Origin: Apiosordaria backusii
Lineage: Eukaryota > Ascomycota > Sordariomycetes > Sordariales > Lasiosphaeriaceae
NCBI GenBank assembly: GCA_030549205.1
Contig: JAUKTV010000005.1
Location: 682,001 to 746,000 of the forward strand
Length of the DNA stretch: 64,000 nucleotides
Direction of reading: 5' to 3'
The notes beneath the pieces were generated by a model, which was not told the origin of the DNA, did no database searches, and saw nothing but the letters and a program-made list of their open reading frames with translations. The position numbers were made by a program, and so were the translations under genes. Positions within the stretch are counted from its first letter, which is position 1, and each line of letters begins with the position of its first letter. Below, in pieces: positions 25,098-37,642 of the stretch.

Positions 25098-28000
25098 CTT
25101 GATGATGATTTCTGGCCATTTGGTGCACGATGCGTGAAGCAACTGGGAAGAGGTTCTCGCTGTGCTGCCTGGTTGAACTGAGGTTGAACTTTGAGGACCA
25201 GTCGCGCTGCAGATCTGCAAGCACGTCCTCAATTAAACTCCGATAAGCTGATAAGAACCCTCGCCCCTTTCGACCCTAACCCTGGTTTCCATCCCAACCA
25301 AGCGACCGATCGTGCCTTCTTTCCATTTTAATGGTGGGAAATGATTGTTGCACTGGCAATTTCCTGTGGGAAGAACCTCTGGAATTCATCGCCCAGATTC
25401 TTCAATATTTTTGGTTGAAGGAAGGGCAACACGGCCCCGCCGGTGATGGTGCTGGCATTGTTTACATTCTCCTTTGTTTCCTCCCCTTGTCTTCTACTGT
25501 ATCGACTTTCGGAATCTCGCATCTTGAAAAGAATATCGCTCTGCCTGATAGATACCTCGGAATACTACGGTTACGTTACCAGCAGTGTTCATGTCCTTGC
25601 CCGCAATATTCTTCTGGCCTTGCGGGACGGCTTGATCTGCTCGGCACCACAAACCACCCTGTCTGCACAATATTGCTCGACTTTCACGAAGCCAATGCCG
25701 ACCAGCTGAGTGAAACCGACAAGAATTTCTTGATATTACCTTTTGTTGTAATATTGTGCTCAACTAACCGAAATCAGTTGTCGAAGCCCACGTCTTCCGT
25801 TTTGAGCGCATATCTCTTTCGTGCCAAACGACTGGGGGTTTCTTCACGAACCCGGTACTTCGGCCAAGGTCACTGGTGAATCCAATAAATACGCAAGATA
25901 AGCGAGCCGTTTGTTACCGCTCTCATTCTTCCTGGTCGACAGTGCTCTAACTGACTCGCTGACCAGGCAAATTCCGGAAGAATGCCCAGACGATGAAGCA
26001 GGTCACCTGCCATTGCTTCTTTGGGTGCAACTGAGAGCCACCCTTGACAGGAATGGCCTATCACCACAGATAGCCAGTGATGAGCTTCAGTAGCCCAGTC
26101 ACACACATTTGCTCGACACCACGAATGGCCGTCCGCCTGACTCACCGACCTCCCGCCGCAAGCGACGGGACGTGATGATTTGCTCAGGACCATGTCGGAT
26201 TTCGCCCCAGATTTGGCCTACGTCAGCAGCTCCTTGGGTGCACAGTGCTCTTTGTTCCAACAATGCTCATCAACATCTCTGTCGGTTGGCTATAACGATG
26301 ACAAGATGGGTCGAGTGGTGGCCAGCATCTGCTGGGGGGATCAACGCCCCCGCCTCGCTCATGCCTCCGAATGGTGCCATTGTCACAGGCATTCTTTCGT
26401 CTCACTGGATAATGATATAGGACACGGCATCTCGCATGTATCTCATCCACTTCCTCATCGCCCGGCACCCAACCTGGCCCTTTCCTAACCAATCGTGTGT
26501 TGAAAACTCGCTGTACACTCGCTGTAACTCGTCATTTCCAATGAAGGCAGGGTCTAGGTTACTTCGAGCTTGCAGGAAGTATTGTTAGCGGCATCTCTAT
26601 CACTGGCTGATGTCGAGAGCTGGTACGGGGAAGCCGCTCCGCCCGCTCTCGAGGCGACAGCGGCCATGACAGTATTCCCACGCCCCTAAGCCACCAGGTA
26701 GCGGCCGGGAGGATCTCGAACAATGTACTACGGAAGTCACTACCATGTACCATGCCGTCCTTCAGTAAGCTATTTGGCCTCGATGCCCTGAAAACCTATC
26801 GTTTCTCACGGACCAGAACCCGAAGTCCCAGCCCCCCACATACCCCAAGCTGTGACTGAAGCACGCCCTCCCCGGCGACGACTTGGCTTCGCGGAGTACA
26901 GGAGGCGGAACCGGAGACCATGGCTTATGGCTGAATACGGCTTACTTTTGTATGGCTGGTCAATGAGACTGTTCCGCAGATTTCCGAAGGGTGCCCCCAC
27001 CGTGTTGCTACCTCGACCCCGACTTCACCCTCCCTTTCGGAGCAAGCAGCGGCAGTAGGAAGCGACTAACCAAGAGTGTTGTATTTTACTCTTGGCCAGT
27101 AGGACTTCAAGCTGCTTAGGAGTCGGAGTATCTCAGGAAACGACTTGGCCAGCATCTGCTCGTGCGTGGAGCTGGGGTCTTCAAAACGGGCACCACCAAC
27201 ATGCCAGCGGTTCACGGATCGAGGTCTCGTCGACTCCCATCGGCATCGAGCAGCAGGCCCGTTTGCATTATTTGCTGGAAACCATTTCGTAGTCTCTAAA
27301 CGGATCGCCCGCTCAGATTGGGGCTTGCACCCAAACCAAGGCCAGCGTGCGGAGCCATTACTGTTCATCATGCCCATCCACTGGAAAAGAGATCGATCCC
27401 TTTCTCCGTTTGCAACGTAGCTCGGTGAGTAAGAACAGTATTCTGACAGTATTTGCATTGCACCGGTATTGTTGCCATCGTCTCAGGTACCTCGTTCAAC
27501 ATTTCCGTACGGATATGTCTCTTGATACGAAACATGACGTTCGGAAGAAAGCAACCAAGAACACAGCAATGACACAAATATCTCACAGTACGTAACAAGT
27601 GTTGATACTTCAAGACCGTCACCGTTAATAGTAGGTATAACGCAGCCAGGGCCTTCGCCGTGGTGCTTGGCTAGTAGACAAGGCAGTGAACAAGCCTAGT
27701 AAACATGAAGCTATCACCACGAGCGTTTTCATACACAAGACCCCTCTCACACAGAATGACCACGAGCGTCTTCCGCACAACGGCCCTCCTTGACAGATCT
27801 AAAAACCGTTTTATACACTGCATTATACTGTTCTGTTCTGATATCCGATGCTTTGGCTCTTCCTTGGTACGTACTCCGAACCATAGCCCCGTCACTATGA
27901 CTAAACCAACTTGATCAAGCACCCTCATCACCGCATTTCCCTTTTTTTATCCCACCATTTATGCCTCTGCTTATGTTACTGACTTGGATCTCCTATACAC

Positions 28001-28581
28001 ATTGCACACGCTTTCACTTAGAACTGGTGGAGTTTCTTTCACACACTCTCCAACTCTTTTGGGGAACTTTGCTCAAATGTGCACATCTGGGCATCAAACA
28101 ACAGCAACAATCCGCTCGGGCTAAAGCTCCGCGATTCCTGTCCAGGAAAACGAACAAGCTAGCCACGTAGCTGTATACCATTCTTTCTAGTTTTTCCTCG
28201 GTACTTGCTATTTTTGCAGTTTGGATCCCGCTAAGGCGGCTGAAGCGAACTGAGAGTGGGAAGGGCCGTTGATCTGGGTGGTGAAGCCTTGGGGGTGTGG
28301 TGTGGTGAGTTTGGTCGGTAGGTCCGTTTTAGATGCTGAGTTTGTTCTTTTCAAGGTGCAGGGTTGATACAAAGTACCTAGATTGGCAGGCAGAGAGAGG
28401 TGTTACGGTGAACGTATGTACAAAAAATGTCAAGCCAAACGGTCTAACGTACTGTATACTGTCTACATACTGCCTGCCTAACCTAGGTCTCTAGCATCCT
28501 AAAGTCTTCTCTATCTCTACGAAGTAGTAGAAATCTAAACCCTCTTTGAGTCTACCCGTTTTCTTTTTGTTTTGAAAATAT
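25098..28581. other. Gene-free tract, 3.5 kb
   Basis: Lies between the 5' end of the acidic unknown gene and the 3' end of the SMP-30-like gene. I see no gene, RNA or repeat here. The longest frame, 25331-25879 (+), lacks protein-like composition and overlaps another frame on the opposite strand. Base composition is ordinary, so it is not RIP-degraded transposon DNA. Confidence 0.55.
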
Positions 28582-30180
28582 CTACAACTTGAACAAATCA
28601 TGCCCCACCCCCTTAACCCCAACCTCGATTCTATACAACCCCCCTCCCAACTCTTTACTCTCTTCCCCTTCCTCAGCATCATCATCCCCAGCAGTAGTAA
28701 TAAACAGCTCCTCCCCGACAAACTCGACACAGGTGATATTCCTCGTCGGCAGCTTGATCTCTCCAACCAGCTCCCCCTCGGGGCTGAGCTTGAGGACCCT
28801 GCTCTCGCCGTAGACGGCGTGCCAGATGTTGCCCTCCACGTCGACCCTGAAGCCGTCGGGCTCGCCTTTGCCGCGGTGCTGGTAGAAGATGCGCTTGTTT
28901 TTCAGGGGCAGGGGGGATGACGATGAAGGGGAAGGGTCGTAATCCCAGGCGATGACCTCGCGCGCGTTGGAGTGGGTAAAGTACATTGTTTTTTGGTCGG
29001 GGGACCAGCCGACCGAGTTGGGGATGGTGAGGTCTGTCAGGGCGATTTGGGGGGAGGAGGTCTGGGAGAAGCGGAGGAGGGAGCCTAGCGGGTTACGGGT
29101 TGTGGTTAGCAAAAAGTTTACTACCTAAAGGGGGAAGTAGAGAGATGTCAAGAGGCAAGATGCTGCCTAAGAGGGTAAGGTAAGACGGGGTATTGCCCCT
29201 CAGGCCGGTACGGGACGAAAGCCGCGAGAGGGACGGGGAAGACGTCGGATGCCACATGGCAAATTCCGAACCCGACTTGATGGGATGGGTTTAGTTTGAG
29301 TTCGTTGTACATGCATTGCATGGCGCCGCATGGAGCGTCAACGGCGAGAAGCCGGCAACTCCGATCTGCTTTGCCAGCATGATGTCGTGTATATTGTAAC
29401 AACACAGCGCCAAGATTGACGGTTTTGCTGTTGGGTTCTTTGCTTGCTTTGTTGATGGTTGTTCTCACTTGAGAAACTATGACGGTCATGATGATGACGA
29501 ACGATGATGTGTTCATCACCCTTCCCATGTTTTCCCTGGTATTCTCTTCGGTTCTTCATCCGATCGTCAAGAGTGTGATATGCCTCCCCAGTCCAGGTCT
29601 GCCACGTGTACAACCTCCCCTTCTTCACTGGCCGTTCCCCTTTTTGGGGAAGGGTTGTTCCCCTAACCCTCCTCTCTATCCCAATTCAGGGGTATCATCC
29701 AGAAAAATGCTCTCAAAATGTGAGAATGTGCAAGTCGAAAGAAAGAGTAAACCTACCCTCAGGCCGAAACTCGCCCTTTCCAAAATCAGTCATGCTCCCC
29801 ATCCAGAACCTCCCCTGCGGGTCGACCGCCCCGTCGTTGCTCCTGATCCTGTCCACCCCCTCCCCCTCAATCTTGGAGATGTACTCGTACTCCCCCGTCT
29901 TCCTGTCCAGCACCGCGAGCCCCCGCTTGGCTCCAATCAGGATCTTGTCCTGGGGGTCGACGCCCTCGATGTCAGCGGTGACGGTGACGGGCTCGTTGAA
30001 GGAGAGAGTGGTGAGGGCGGTAGGGTCGTTGATGGAGACGGTGTGAAGCTTGCGGTTCTTGATGTCCACGAAGCGGAGGGTTTGGGTGGCGGGCTCGTAG
30101 TAAGGGCCTTCGCCGAGGGCGCAGTGGAGGTTGAGGTAAGGGGTGGTGACTTCCCAGGTTTGAAAGTTCTTGGAGGACAT
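28582..30180 (-). CDS. SMP-30/gluconolactonase/regucalcin-like protein
   Basis: Two exons, 30180-29757 and 29084-28582, give about 308 aa, the usual length of the family. They are separated by a 672-nt intron, ten times longer than others here, with a GTAGGT donor, a GCTAAC branch and a GCTAG acceptor. The join gives EFRPEGSLLRFSQ. Family motifs are LGEGPYY (metal-ligand Glu24), RSNDGAVDPQGRFWMGSM (Asn115) and PNSVGWSPDQKTMYFTHS followed by a C-terminal GEPDGFRVDVEGNIW. These correspond to the six-bladed beta-propeller lactonase fold with a divalent metal site. Family members hydrolyse sugar lactones or related esters; the substrate here is unknown. No signal peptide, so probably cytosolic. 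Each exon separately runs from C-ending to G-ending codons. Confidence 0.87.
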
Positions 30181-33100
30181 TTTGGCGGCGGGTGAGGGGT
30201 GAGAGGTGAGAGTTTGTTTGTGTGAGCTGAGATGGGTGAGGCGATCACGGAGAGCTGAGTGAGCTGTGGTGGAGTCGTTGTTGGCGGAGTATTCACGACG
30301 TCACCACTTTCTTTTTGAAGTAGCTGTAAAGAATCTCAACCACCACACCGGGTCCGACAGTCGTATCTAATCCCGAAGGTGAGGTTCAATGGTCGACAAA
30401 GTCCTCACTCTGCGATAACCGAGAAGCAAGATATAGCAGTTGAACAATGTGGGACCGCGGGTAAAAAGGCAATAAACAAACGATTGGAGCATATGTGTCA
30501 ATTGGTAAATATATACCTCTCTTTCCAAGCCAAGCAACACAGTCACATAAATCTATAACAATCGACTTTTATCGTGCCCGTTGTTCCCGTTTGCGGGGTC
30601 GGCGCACCGGAGCGCAGCTCTCTCGGACATGCACCCGCCGTTGAAGTGCTGCCGGAAGACGGCCCTCAGATCCGCTCCGGCCCTACGGCCGCAGAGACGA
30701 ACTCACAGCCGAGACTTGAAGAAAGAGGGAAAGAAAGCCCCAAACAACAAAAACAGAGCTTTTGTTTTCGATATACAACTGAGGTAGGTATCATGGCTGG
30801 AAGGGTACACTATGCAAAAATGCAGAGCCTCGATGGTTTGGGTAGCACAAGTGTTACGGGAACCGGGGACCGGCAGCATGGATCATCATCGTGAACTCCT
30901 CCCGACTCACTTCCCCAAACCGTCGTGAGCCGCAGCAACGTAGCGTGAGAAGAAGCATTTGCTTGCAGCACAGTATGGATTAGCAAAGGGGAATAGTTAC
31001 CTCTTGTAACACCTCAGCGGAAAAACACCCCGAGGAGGTAGCATTGATGCCTGATATGCTGGCTGATACGATAAAGTGAGGGAAAAAAAGAAAGGAAAAA
31101 AGCAGGAGTTCCAACAATCTGGTGACCATCAAATCTCTCAGACGGGTATTTTACGCCTCCCCGCCTCATGATGAGACCGGCGAAAAAACGATTTGTTGCG
31201 CAGTTGTCATCATCGACCTGGGTGGGTGACCCCCGTTGTCCCCCCGCGCGTGCGCCCAAAATCAACGAGATTGGGACCCAATGAGCAAATAGGTTTGGCC
31301 TGACGAACAACGTGTCTATCGACTGAAATGAGATGGCGTGAAGCTCTGCTTCAGTCTTCAAAGTTCTGACAGTCCAGTGTCTCGGGTCGTCCCTTTTAGT
31401 AGGCTTGGTGAAGCTTGGTGCCACCCTTTTGGAGAAGTTGTAACCGAGTGCCCAGCGATGCTTGGTCTGCACCCAAGCCGGGGCAGTCCATGGTGTTGTG
31501 CTTTTTCTTTTCTGCAGCGAGAAGCGCAGCTGCAAGGACACAAGACACATGATCGACAGCTGCTGCAGGCTGGCCGCCCTCTGTCCCAAAGAGGCATTCC
31601 ACCGTTACCAAATGGTCCCCCAAGAACTGGCAGCTGCCCGACCAACAGGGTGCGGACATGTGACAAGTCATCAACACTGCTGCTGCTCACCACCTGACCC
31701 GAAGTTGACCCCCCGAGGTGTGTGATGCGGGGGGCTTCTCTCCTCCTGATGAGTTGTTTTCTGATCTCTTCTGTCTAGCGTAGATTCATCTTCATGTATC
31801 GTGAGTTGGCAGCGCAGAAGGAGCCGGCGAAGTGGGCTAGGCGCAGCATGAAGAACCAAAAGTTTCCGTTTTGAGAAGCATCGTCGTCGGCGCTTAAGCT
31901 TCGCACAGACGCTGCAGTCCATTCACCGTCTCTTTCGGAAGAATGGCAAATGCCGTAGCCCATTTTAGGAATCCGGAGATTTGAGACGTGTTTTCATTGA
32001 ACACAACGCTGGTGTTGCATCAATGAGAAGGATGGACGTTTTCGTGACCGGTCGTGCAATTTCCATTCTCTTCATTCTTCAACACTGCCCGACGTTGTGC
32101 TCACTAAAAAAGAAGCTCGGGCCTTCCCCACAAAATTAGTGTTGCAAGGTCCCCACGCGCGCTTCTCTGCATGCCATCTGCACATCTTGCCAAGTCTCCC
32201 CGAAACCATTGACGACTGGAGCGATATTTAATCAGGCCGACGATAATGAATCTTCGGTTGCCAGCCGAATGTATTTTCGATACCCTCATCTCCCGCATCT
32301 CCCGCATCTCTCTTTCTGGCCTGATGACGATGGCGATCCATAGACGGGAGCGGCTGACGACGGGGCCCTATTGCGCACAAATCACTCGTCGGGAATGTCT
32401 CAAATAATCTCATCAGCTTGTCTCCTGCTTGAAAGCGATCGGAGTGGGGGGAGGGGCTGTTGGCCGTGCTAATCTGCTGCAAGTGAGACACGTCTTCGTC
32501 TTTCTTGAAGCAAGATTATCTTGAACTGAGACCTCCATCGACGACGTGCCTCCCGCCTTTTTCACACAGTACGTAATGCCAGCACCCTCTTCATGAAAAA
32601 ATGTCTCATTGCCCTTCCGATATCTTCAAACAAGAACTCTGGCGCCACAGGAGGTTTTTCTGCTCACTCCATCTGCTTTTCCCCCTCGTTCCGCGGTTAC
32701 CACCGGATAGCCACACCTGACGTGTTATTCTCAATCCTACATTTCGTCACGTCACATCTACGAGGTGAATGTGAGATTGGCAATTTTGGAGCCGACGTCG
32801 GCCACTTCCAGGGCCCATGCCGTCGTGGTGTTGCTTTCATCAGGCTCGGTTCGCCTCAGAAAGCACATCTATGGTACTCATGGAGTCGTGGTAATTAGAA
32901 TGGCCAACAAATGTCGCGATGGAGTCTTGATTTTCCGGCAAATAAATGGTACCAGTACCCGCCTATGGCCTTTAACCCATGTGAGGTTAGTGGGAGTTGA
33001 TCAGGGACAGGGCAAATCTGCACGACAGACCAAGCGAGGCCGGATATGCATGTTCTATTCCGCAAGCAGGCATAGCACTGACGTCGATGCAGCAGTCTCC

Positions 33101-36100
33101 CACCACCGGCCGCATGGAGAGGTTGCAGAAACCGTCTTTTCAGAAGCCTCACGACGAAGATGACGATGGTATCGTGCCGGTTTGCTGGCATTGTCCAGCC
33201 CTAAGAACAAAGAACTAGGATTCCTACTCGCCCTGCTCGGCCTCATGGGATTCCACGCATGCGCCATGGGCTGCATTCTGCAGGAAAGCCCAAAGATGGG
33301 CACCAGTAAAACTCGGAATTGTTCGGGCATCAATGCGAGATGCAGGAGTCTCTGGATGGGGAACAGAGCTCTTCGCTGACGACCTGCATGCCCAGCTCCA
33401 GGGGTCTCGAGATGGCTTGCAGTATACATGCTTAAACTATGTTATATACCTATGAAGCCTGTCAACTCGGTCCTGTGTAGCCAGTAACGTTCGGTAGGTC
33501 GGTACCAGGCCAGTAGGTAGGTATGTAGTGTATAAGAGCCGGCAGAACCTAAACGATGAAGAAAGCCCAAAAAACCGTTCGACCGGGATCTGGATGTCGC
33601 GTGTCAACACAACCGTGTCAACCCAGTTGGAAGCATTGGAAAAGTTCCATCCAAAAGGCAAAACCAGACTGCGCCGCCCGCCTCATGCCCAATGGCTTGG
33701 TGCTTGGCTTCCAATCATCTGAAGTGCCCTGGAGATTGACAAGATGGCGTCGATCGTCGAGGTTCGCAGGAAAATTGGTGGCCCTCCCGTCACGGCCCTC
33801 CACACGCCCGTGACGCCCTGGCAGCACCACCATGACACTCCCACACCGGGATATTTATCAAAGATTACCGTGATGCTAGCAGCAATAGATCTGAGCGGGG
33901 CTTGGCGAACCCAATGATGCAACCCACTTGGACGGGGAAAATCCCCCAATGGTTCCTTCGTCCTTGGACAGTTCCGGAAGGACATTTATTTTTTGCGCTC
34001 TTTCCGCCAGCAGAGCCGGTTTGTACCCAAATGGATCTCCCGGGCATCTTCCATGACAACATCATACTCCGTAAACATGCTGGAAACGTCTCGTGTAAAA
34101 CTATCGCGCCACGGAGCCGAGAAGTCTGTGAGTATGAGCTGGCAGGTGGGCATGGCAGATGAGAATCCAGTCAGGACCCGCTCGGAGCAAGATCCGGTAC
34201 CTACGGTGCAACGCCGACAAGGGAGCTTGACTCCATGATGGACAGCGCGGCGGCGGTGACAGCAAGACCAAGCTATACTAGGGCGGTGACGTTTCCTGGC
34301 ATGCTTGGGGCTAGTGCGATGGGCCCTTCCGCCTTCCGCGAGAATGGGAGAGGACCGTCTGGCGGGAAGGCGCTATCCTCAATTTTCCCTGCTTGAAGTA
34401 CTCCGCATTCAAGAGAATTGAGTTCACTAGTGTGCGCAAATAAGTGGGCGCCGGTGGAACACATCGCGGTGAGCAATTCACAACTCTAACGGTGAAGGAA
34501 CAGCACAGTATCAATCAAAAACGGTCCCTGGTTGCATGGACCTCTGGGCGGCACCCACCTTCCAATCCTTCCACCGAGCTTCCAGAACGCTTTCCTGTGC
34601 TTCCAGCTTGGCTGTCCAAGCTCTCCAGGCTCTCCAGGCTCTCCTTGTCTCCACTTTTGAACAGATGCCCGAAAGGGAAGACCTCACCGGACAAGCCCGC
34701 AGAACGAGACATTGCCAACCGCCACTCGGTGCGCCCTCGAGCTCCGTATTGTAACTTTCCACCGGCCATCACGAGCCTGATGGCGAATTCCATCACCTGC
34801 GTCAGACGGGCGGGCAGCTTCTTCGTGGGACCACCGTGGGTCGGAAAGTCCGTTTTCTTGCTTGATTTTCGATTCCGGGGTGCCGGTCAGCTTTCCAATA
34901 GCAAGCTTGGCTTCGTATTACGCATGTAATTACTAACCCGCCGTTTTATTACATACAGGACAGGACAGCAGAAGAAACGGTTCCCTCCCCCAGACATGAT
35001 ATTTCAACGGATATCCGTCTCGGGGCTATTCTGGGGTCTCATTTCACAGCGGTGATGGACCTAAATGGCATCAGAGGGATCCGACCCGCTGCGCCTGCGC
35101 CTTGAATGACGGGCATCTCGGCTCCGCTAGCCAAGTCGCGCTCTCCCGCCCGCTGCGCCTAAACTCGCTCAGTGTCCAAGCTTGCCAGCTCACTTCAGCT
35201 TCTGAACCAGGAACATCGCTGTTCGACGAAAAGAATACACCCACCCCATATGTATTTTGCAGTTTCGATCTGAGCGGCCTCTTTCGAGCCCTTGAAGCTT
35301 CCGAATTTGAACCCAGCAATCCTTCATACGCCCAGATTTCAACGTGTCCGTCTAGGTCTATTATATATCATGTTACACTCTGGGAAACTGTCTTCAACTG
35401 CTCACCAACACGCGTTATGTCACGGAGTTCATATATCTCACCATCATCAGCAGACCATTTGCGTTAGCCACCGGTGCTGTTTCTTACCACACCGTCACAA
35501 GCTCGATTTCTTTCTCTTGCGGTCAAGGTGCTGCTTTGAAAGACAGTCACGGTACTAGCAGCAGTAAGCGCCAGATTGGCAGGTGGGTGAACCAACCGCA
35601 GACGGTGAGCATCTAAGGATCTACCAAAAAGTCTCAGAAACAGCATCGTGGGGGCTTGGTGAGTGGGTGATCTCGCCGCCATGTGGTGACTAGTGTTGTT
35701 ACCACTTATATCCATGCACGACTGCTCCTTCTGCCATCTTGGGCATAACAGTGAGCTTGTCACAGGTAAGTACGGGCAAGCCGGTTGGGTATGAAGAGCG
35801 GCCCCATTTCCGGCAACCCGAGAGAAACAGCCCGGTTTTCGAGAGCACAGCTGCTTCATTAGATTGTTTGAGGTCCAAACTGGATATTCTCTCACATCAT
35901 GACGAGCTCCATGACTGCCAAGCCTAAGAAAACGTTGGCTCAATACGGAAACCGCTTTGGAACTAGCTTGGAGGTGGATTTACAGGGCTTACTGCCGCTC
36001 ATGCGAGCCACCCACCCAGCTACTCGGGGCCAAATTCTCGGGTCGCTAAGGGGGCGCGGGCTTTTGGTGTGGGCTCCAAAGACAGGCGGGAATCACGCAA

Positions 36101-37642
36101 GTCTCGAGTGTCTCGCCTGGTTTCCCGCCCGCGCTGAAGACCGTTGTTACCCACGCCCGCCATTTTCTTTTGCCTTCAGCATGTCAGGAAGGAATACACG
36201 GGAGGGGAACGGGCAAGACGTTTGACAGCCAACCATTCCAGAAGGAATCGTTGACGAAGCCCCATTGTGGCCCTAGCAGACGGCAAGCATTTATGTACGC
36301 ATTCTGCAGTTCCACGCCCCCCTGGTTTCCATGTTTAGTGGGTGGTTAACTGGACCCTGGTACCTGCCCATGGCACTGCTGATACCTCCACTGTCCAAGA
36401 CCCAACTGTTCGTTCGTGCTGAAGTCAAGGGTCAGCATCCTAGCTCACAGGTACAAGAGTACAACCTACCTCTATCCTTGACCGATAAGAGGGGGTGTGC
36501 CCAGGAGAGTGGGTAAGGAAAAAGACATGGGCCTTACACCTGGGGTTTAAAGGTTGGTGCGTGGCAACGCAAGAAGCAGCACGAGCCTGCTATCTTTGAC
36601 AATTTCCAACAAGGACGCTCTCAATATCTTTGTGCCCCAAGTCTTCAACCTCTGATCTCGGGACAGCAACGGAAAGGTGGTCCCGAAAGAGCACGCTGAG
36701 ACGGGGCTTTGATACCAGTACACTATTGCCGCCGTTCGGAAGACACGATAACTACTGGTTGTTCTCCCAGTCCTCTCCACCGAGCTCCTCGATACATACC
36801 CAACAGAGACACCACAGGTCCCTCCCCGTTGTGAAATTGCAAGGCAACGACGGGAAGATCCAGAGGCCTTGGCTGTGCTGTGGCCGTTGTCCATTCAGAC
36901 GGCAAAACACCCCTAGCGCAACTCTGGTCCCTCACTGCCGACCACTCAACTGCGAAGAGTATCCGTACGGAGGAGATGATAAGTGGTGGCCCGCCCCGCT
37001 GCATCTCAGAGCCACCCGCAGCCCGCTCTGCTTGAATCGTATGTCTGTCTCTGCATCCGCTACCTATTATACTCGGCAAAGGTCCCATCCCATACTCCAC
37101 GGCGGCTGTACCCTTTCCTCTCCAAGGTATCCTGCTGCGTGGCTTTCATCGAACCTGGTGGTGGCACGCAACCGCTTGACGCAGGCCAACGCATAGCAGG
37201 TAGCCGTGGGCCTTGAACACGCACTTCTTGCATCTACCTTGGCGTCATTGCTCCGCTACTGCATTCAGGTGTGGCCAGTGTTGTCCTACTACTGTCAACA
37301 AGAACGTGGTTCGGATTCCGCTCTCAGCTTCTTACACCCTTTGTGTGACATAAAGGGACATTGTCAGAGCGCCCCCGGGACCCCAACTCTTTTATCCTCG
37401 CCAGTGGAACAGCCGGTCGAAAGCTGTTTCAAACACGAAGCCGTCAGTCTGGCGATCACGGCGCCGATTCACCAACGGTGGGCCCAAGAGCCAGCATCTC
37501 GCTGGTCTGGTGCGGACACCTCGCTGCTGTTCACCACAGCCGCCCGTGTCTCCGAGCCCCAGAACCGACGGAGGGGAGCCCAAGGCACTGGCCTCGACCA
37601 AGGACTGGTCCTTCCGGTGCCCGACAGCAGTTACAGGCGTCA
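30181..37642. other. Gene-free tract, 7.5 kb, upstream of bZIP gene
   Basis: The longest region without a credible gene, between the divergent 5' ends of the SMP-30-like and bZIP genes. Frames of 100-190 codons occur (for example 31014-31589 minus, 34444-34929 plus) but overlap one another on both strands and have no recognisable protein character. A short repeat of CTCTCCAGG-like units lies at 34621-34644. Base composition is balanced. It probably holds an extended promoter and long leader of the bZIP gene, but non-coding RNAs cannot be excluded by eye. Confidence 0.5.

Noticed and set aside
25331..25879. 182-codon open frame on the plus strand
   Set aside because: Composition is unlike a protein domain, an opposite-strand frame overlaps it, and no motif is recognisable.
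31014..31725. Several open frames up to 191 codons on both strands
   Set aside because: They cover the same DNA in opposite directions with no conserved-looking segment; treated as chance.
34444..34929. 161-codon plus-strand frame with a GPPWVGKS stretch resembling a P-loop
   Set aside because: No Walker B, no surrounding ATPase sequence, and three other frames overlap it.
35303..35313. Minus strand GGTTCAAATTC resembling a tRNA B box
   Set aside because: The flanks do not form a T stem and no acceptor stem or A box fits around it.
37361..37642. N-terminal extension of the bZIP frame
   Set aside because: No ATG in this stretch, so translation most likely begins at 37643.
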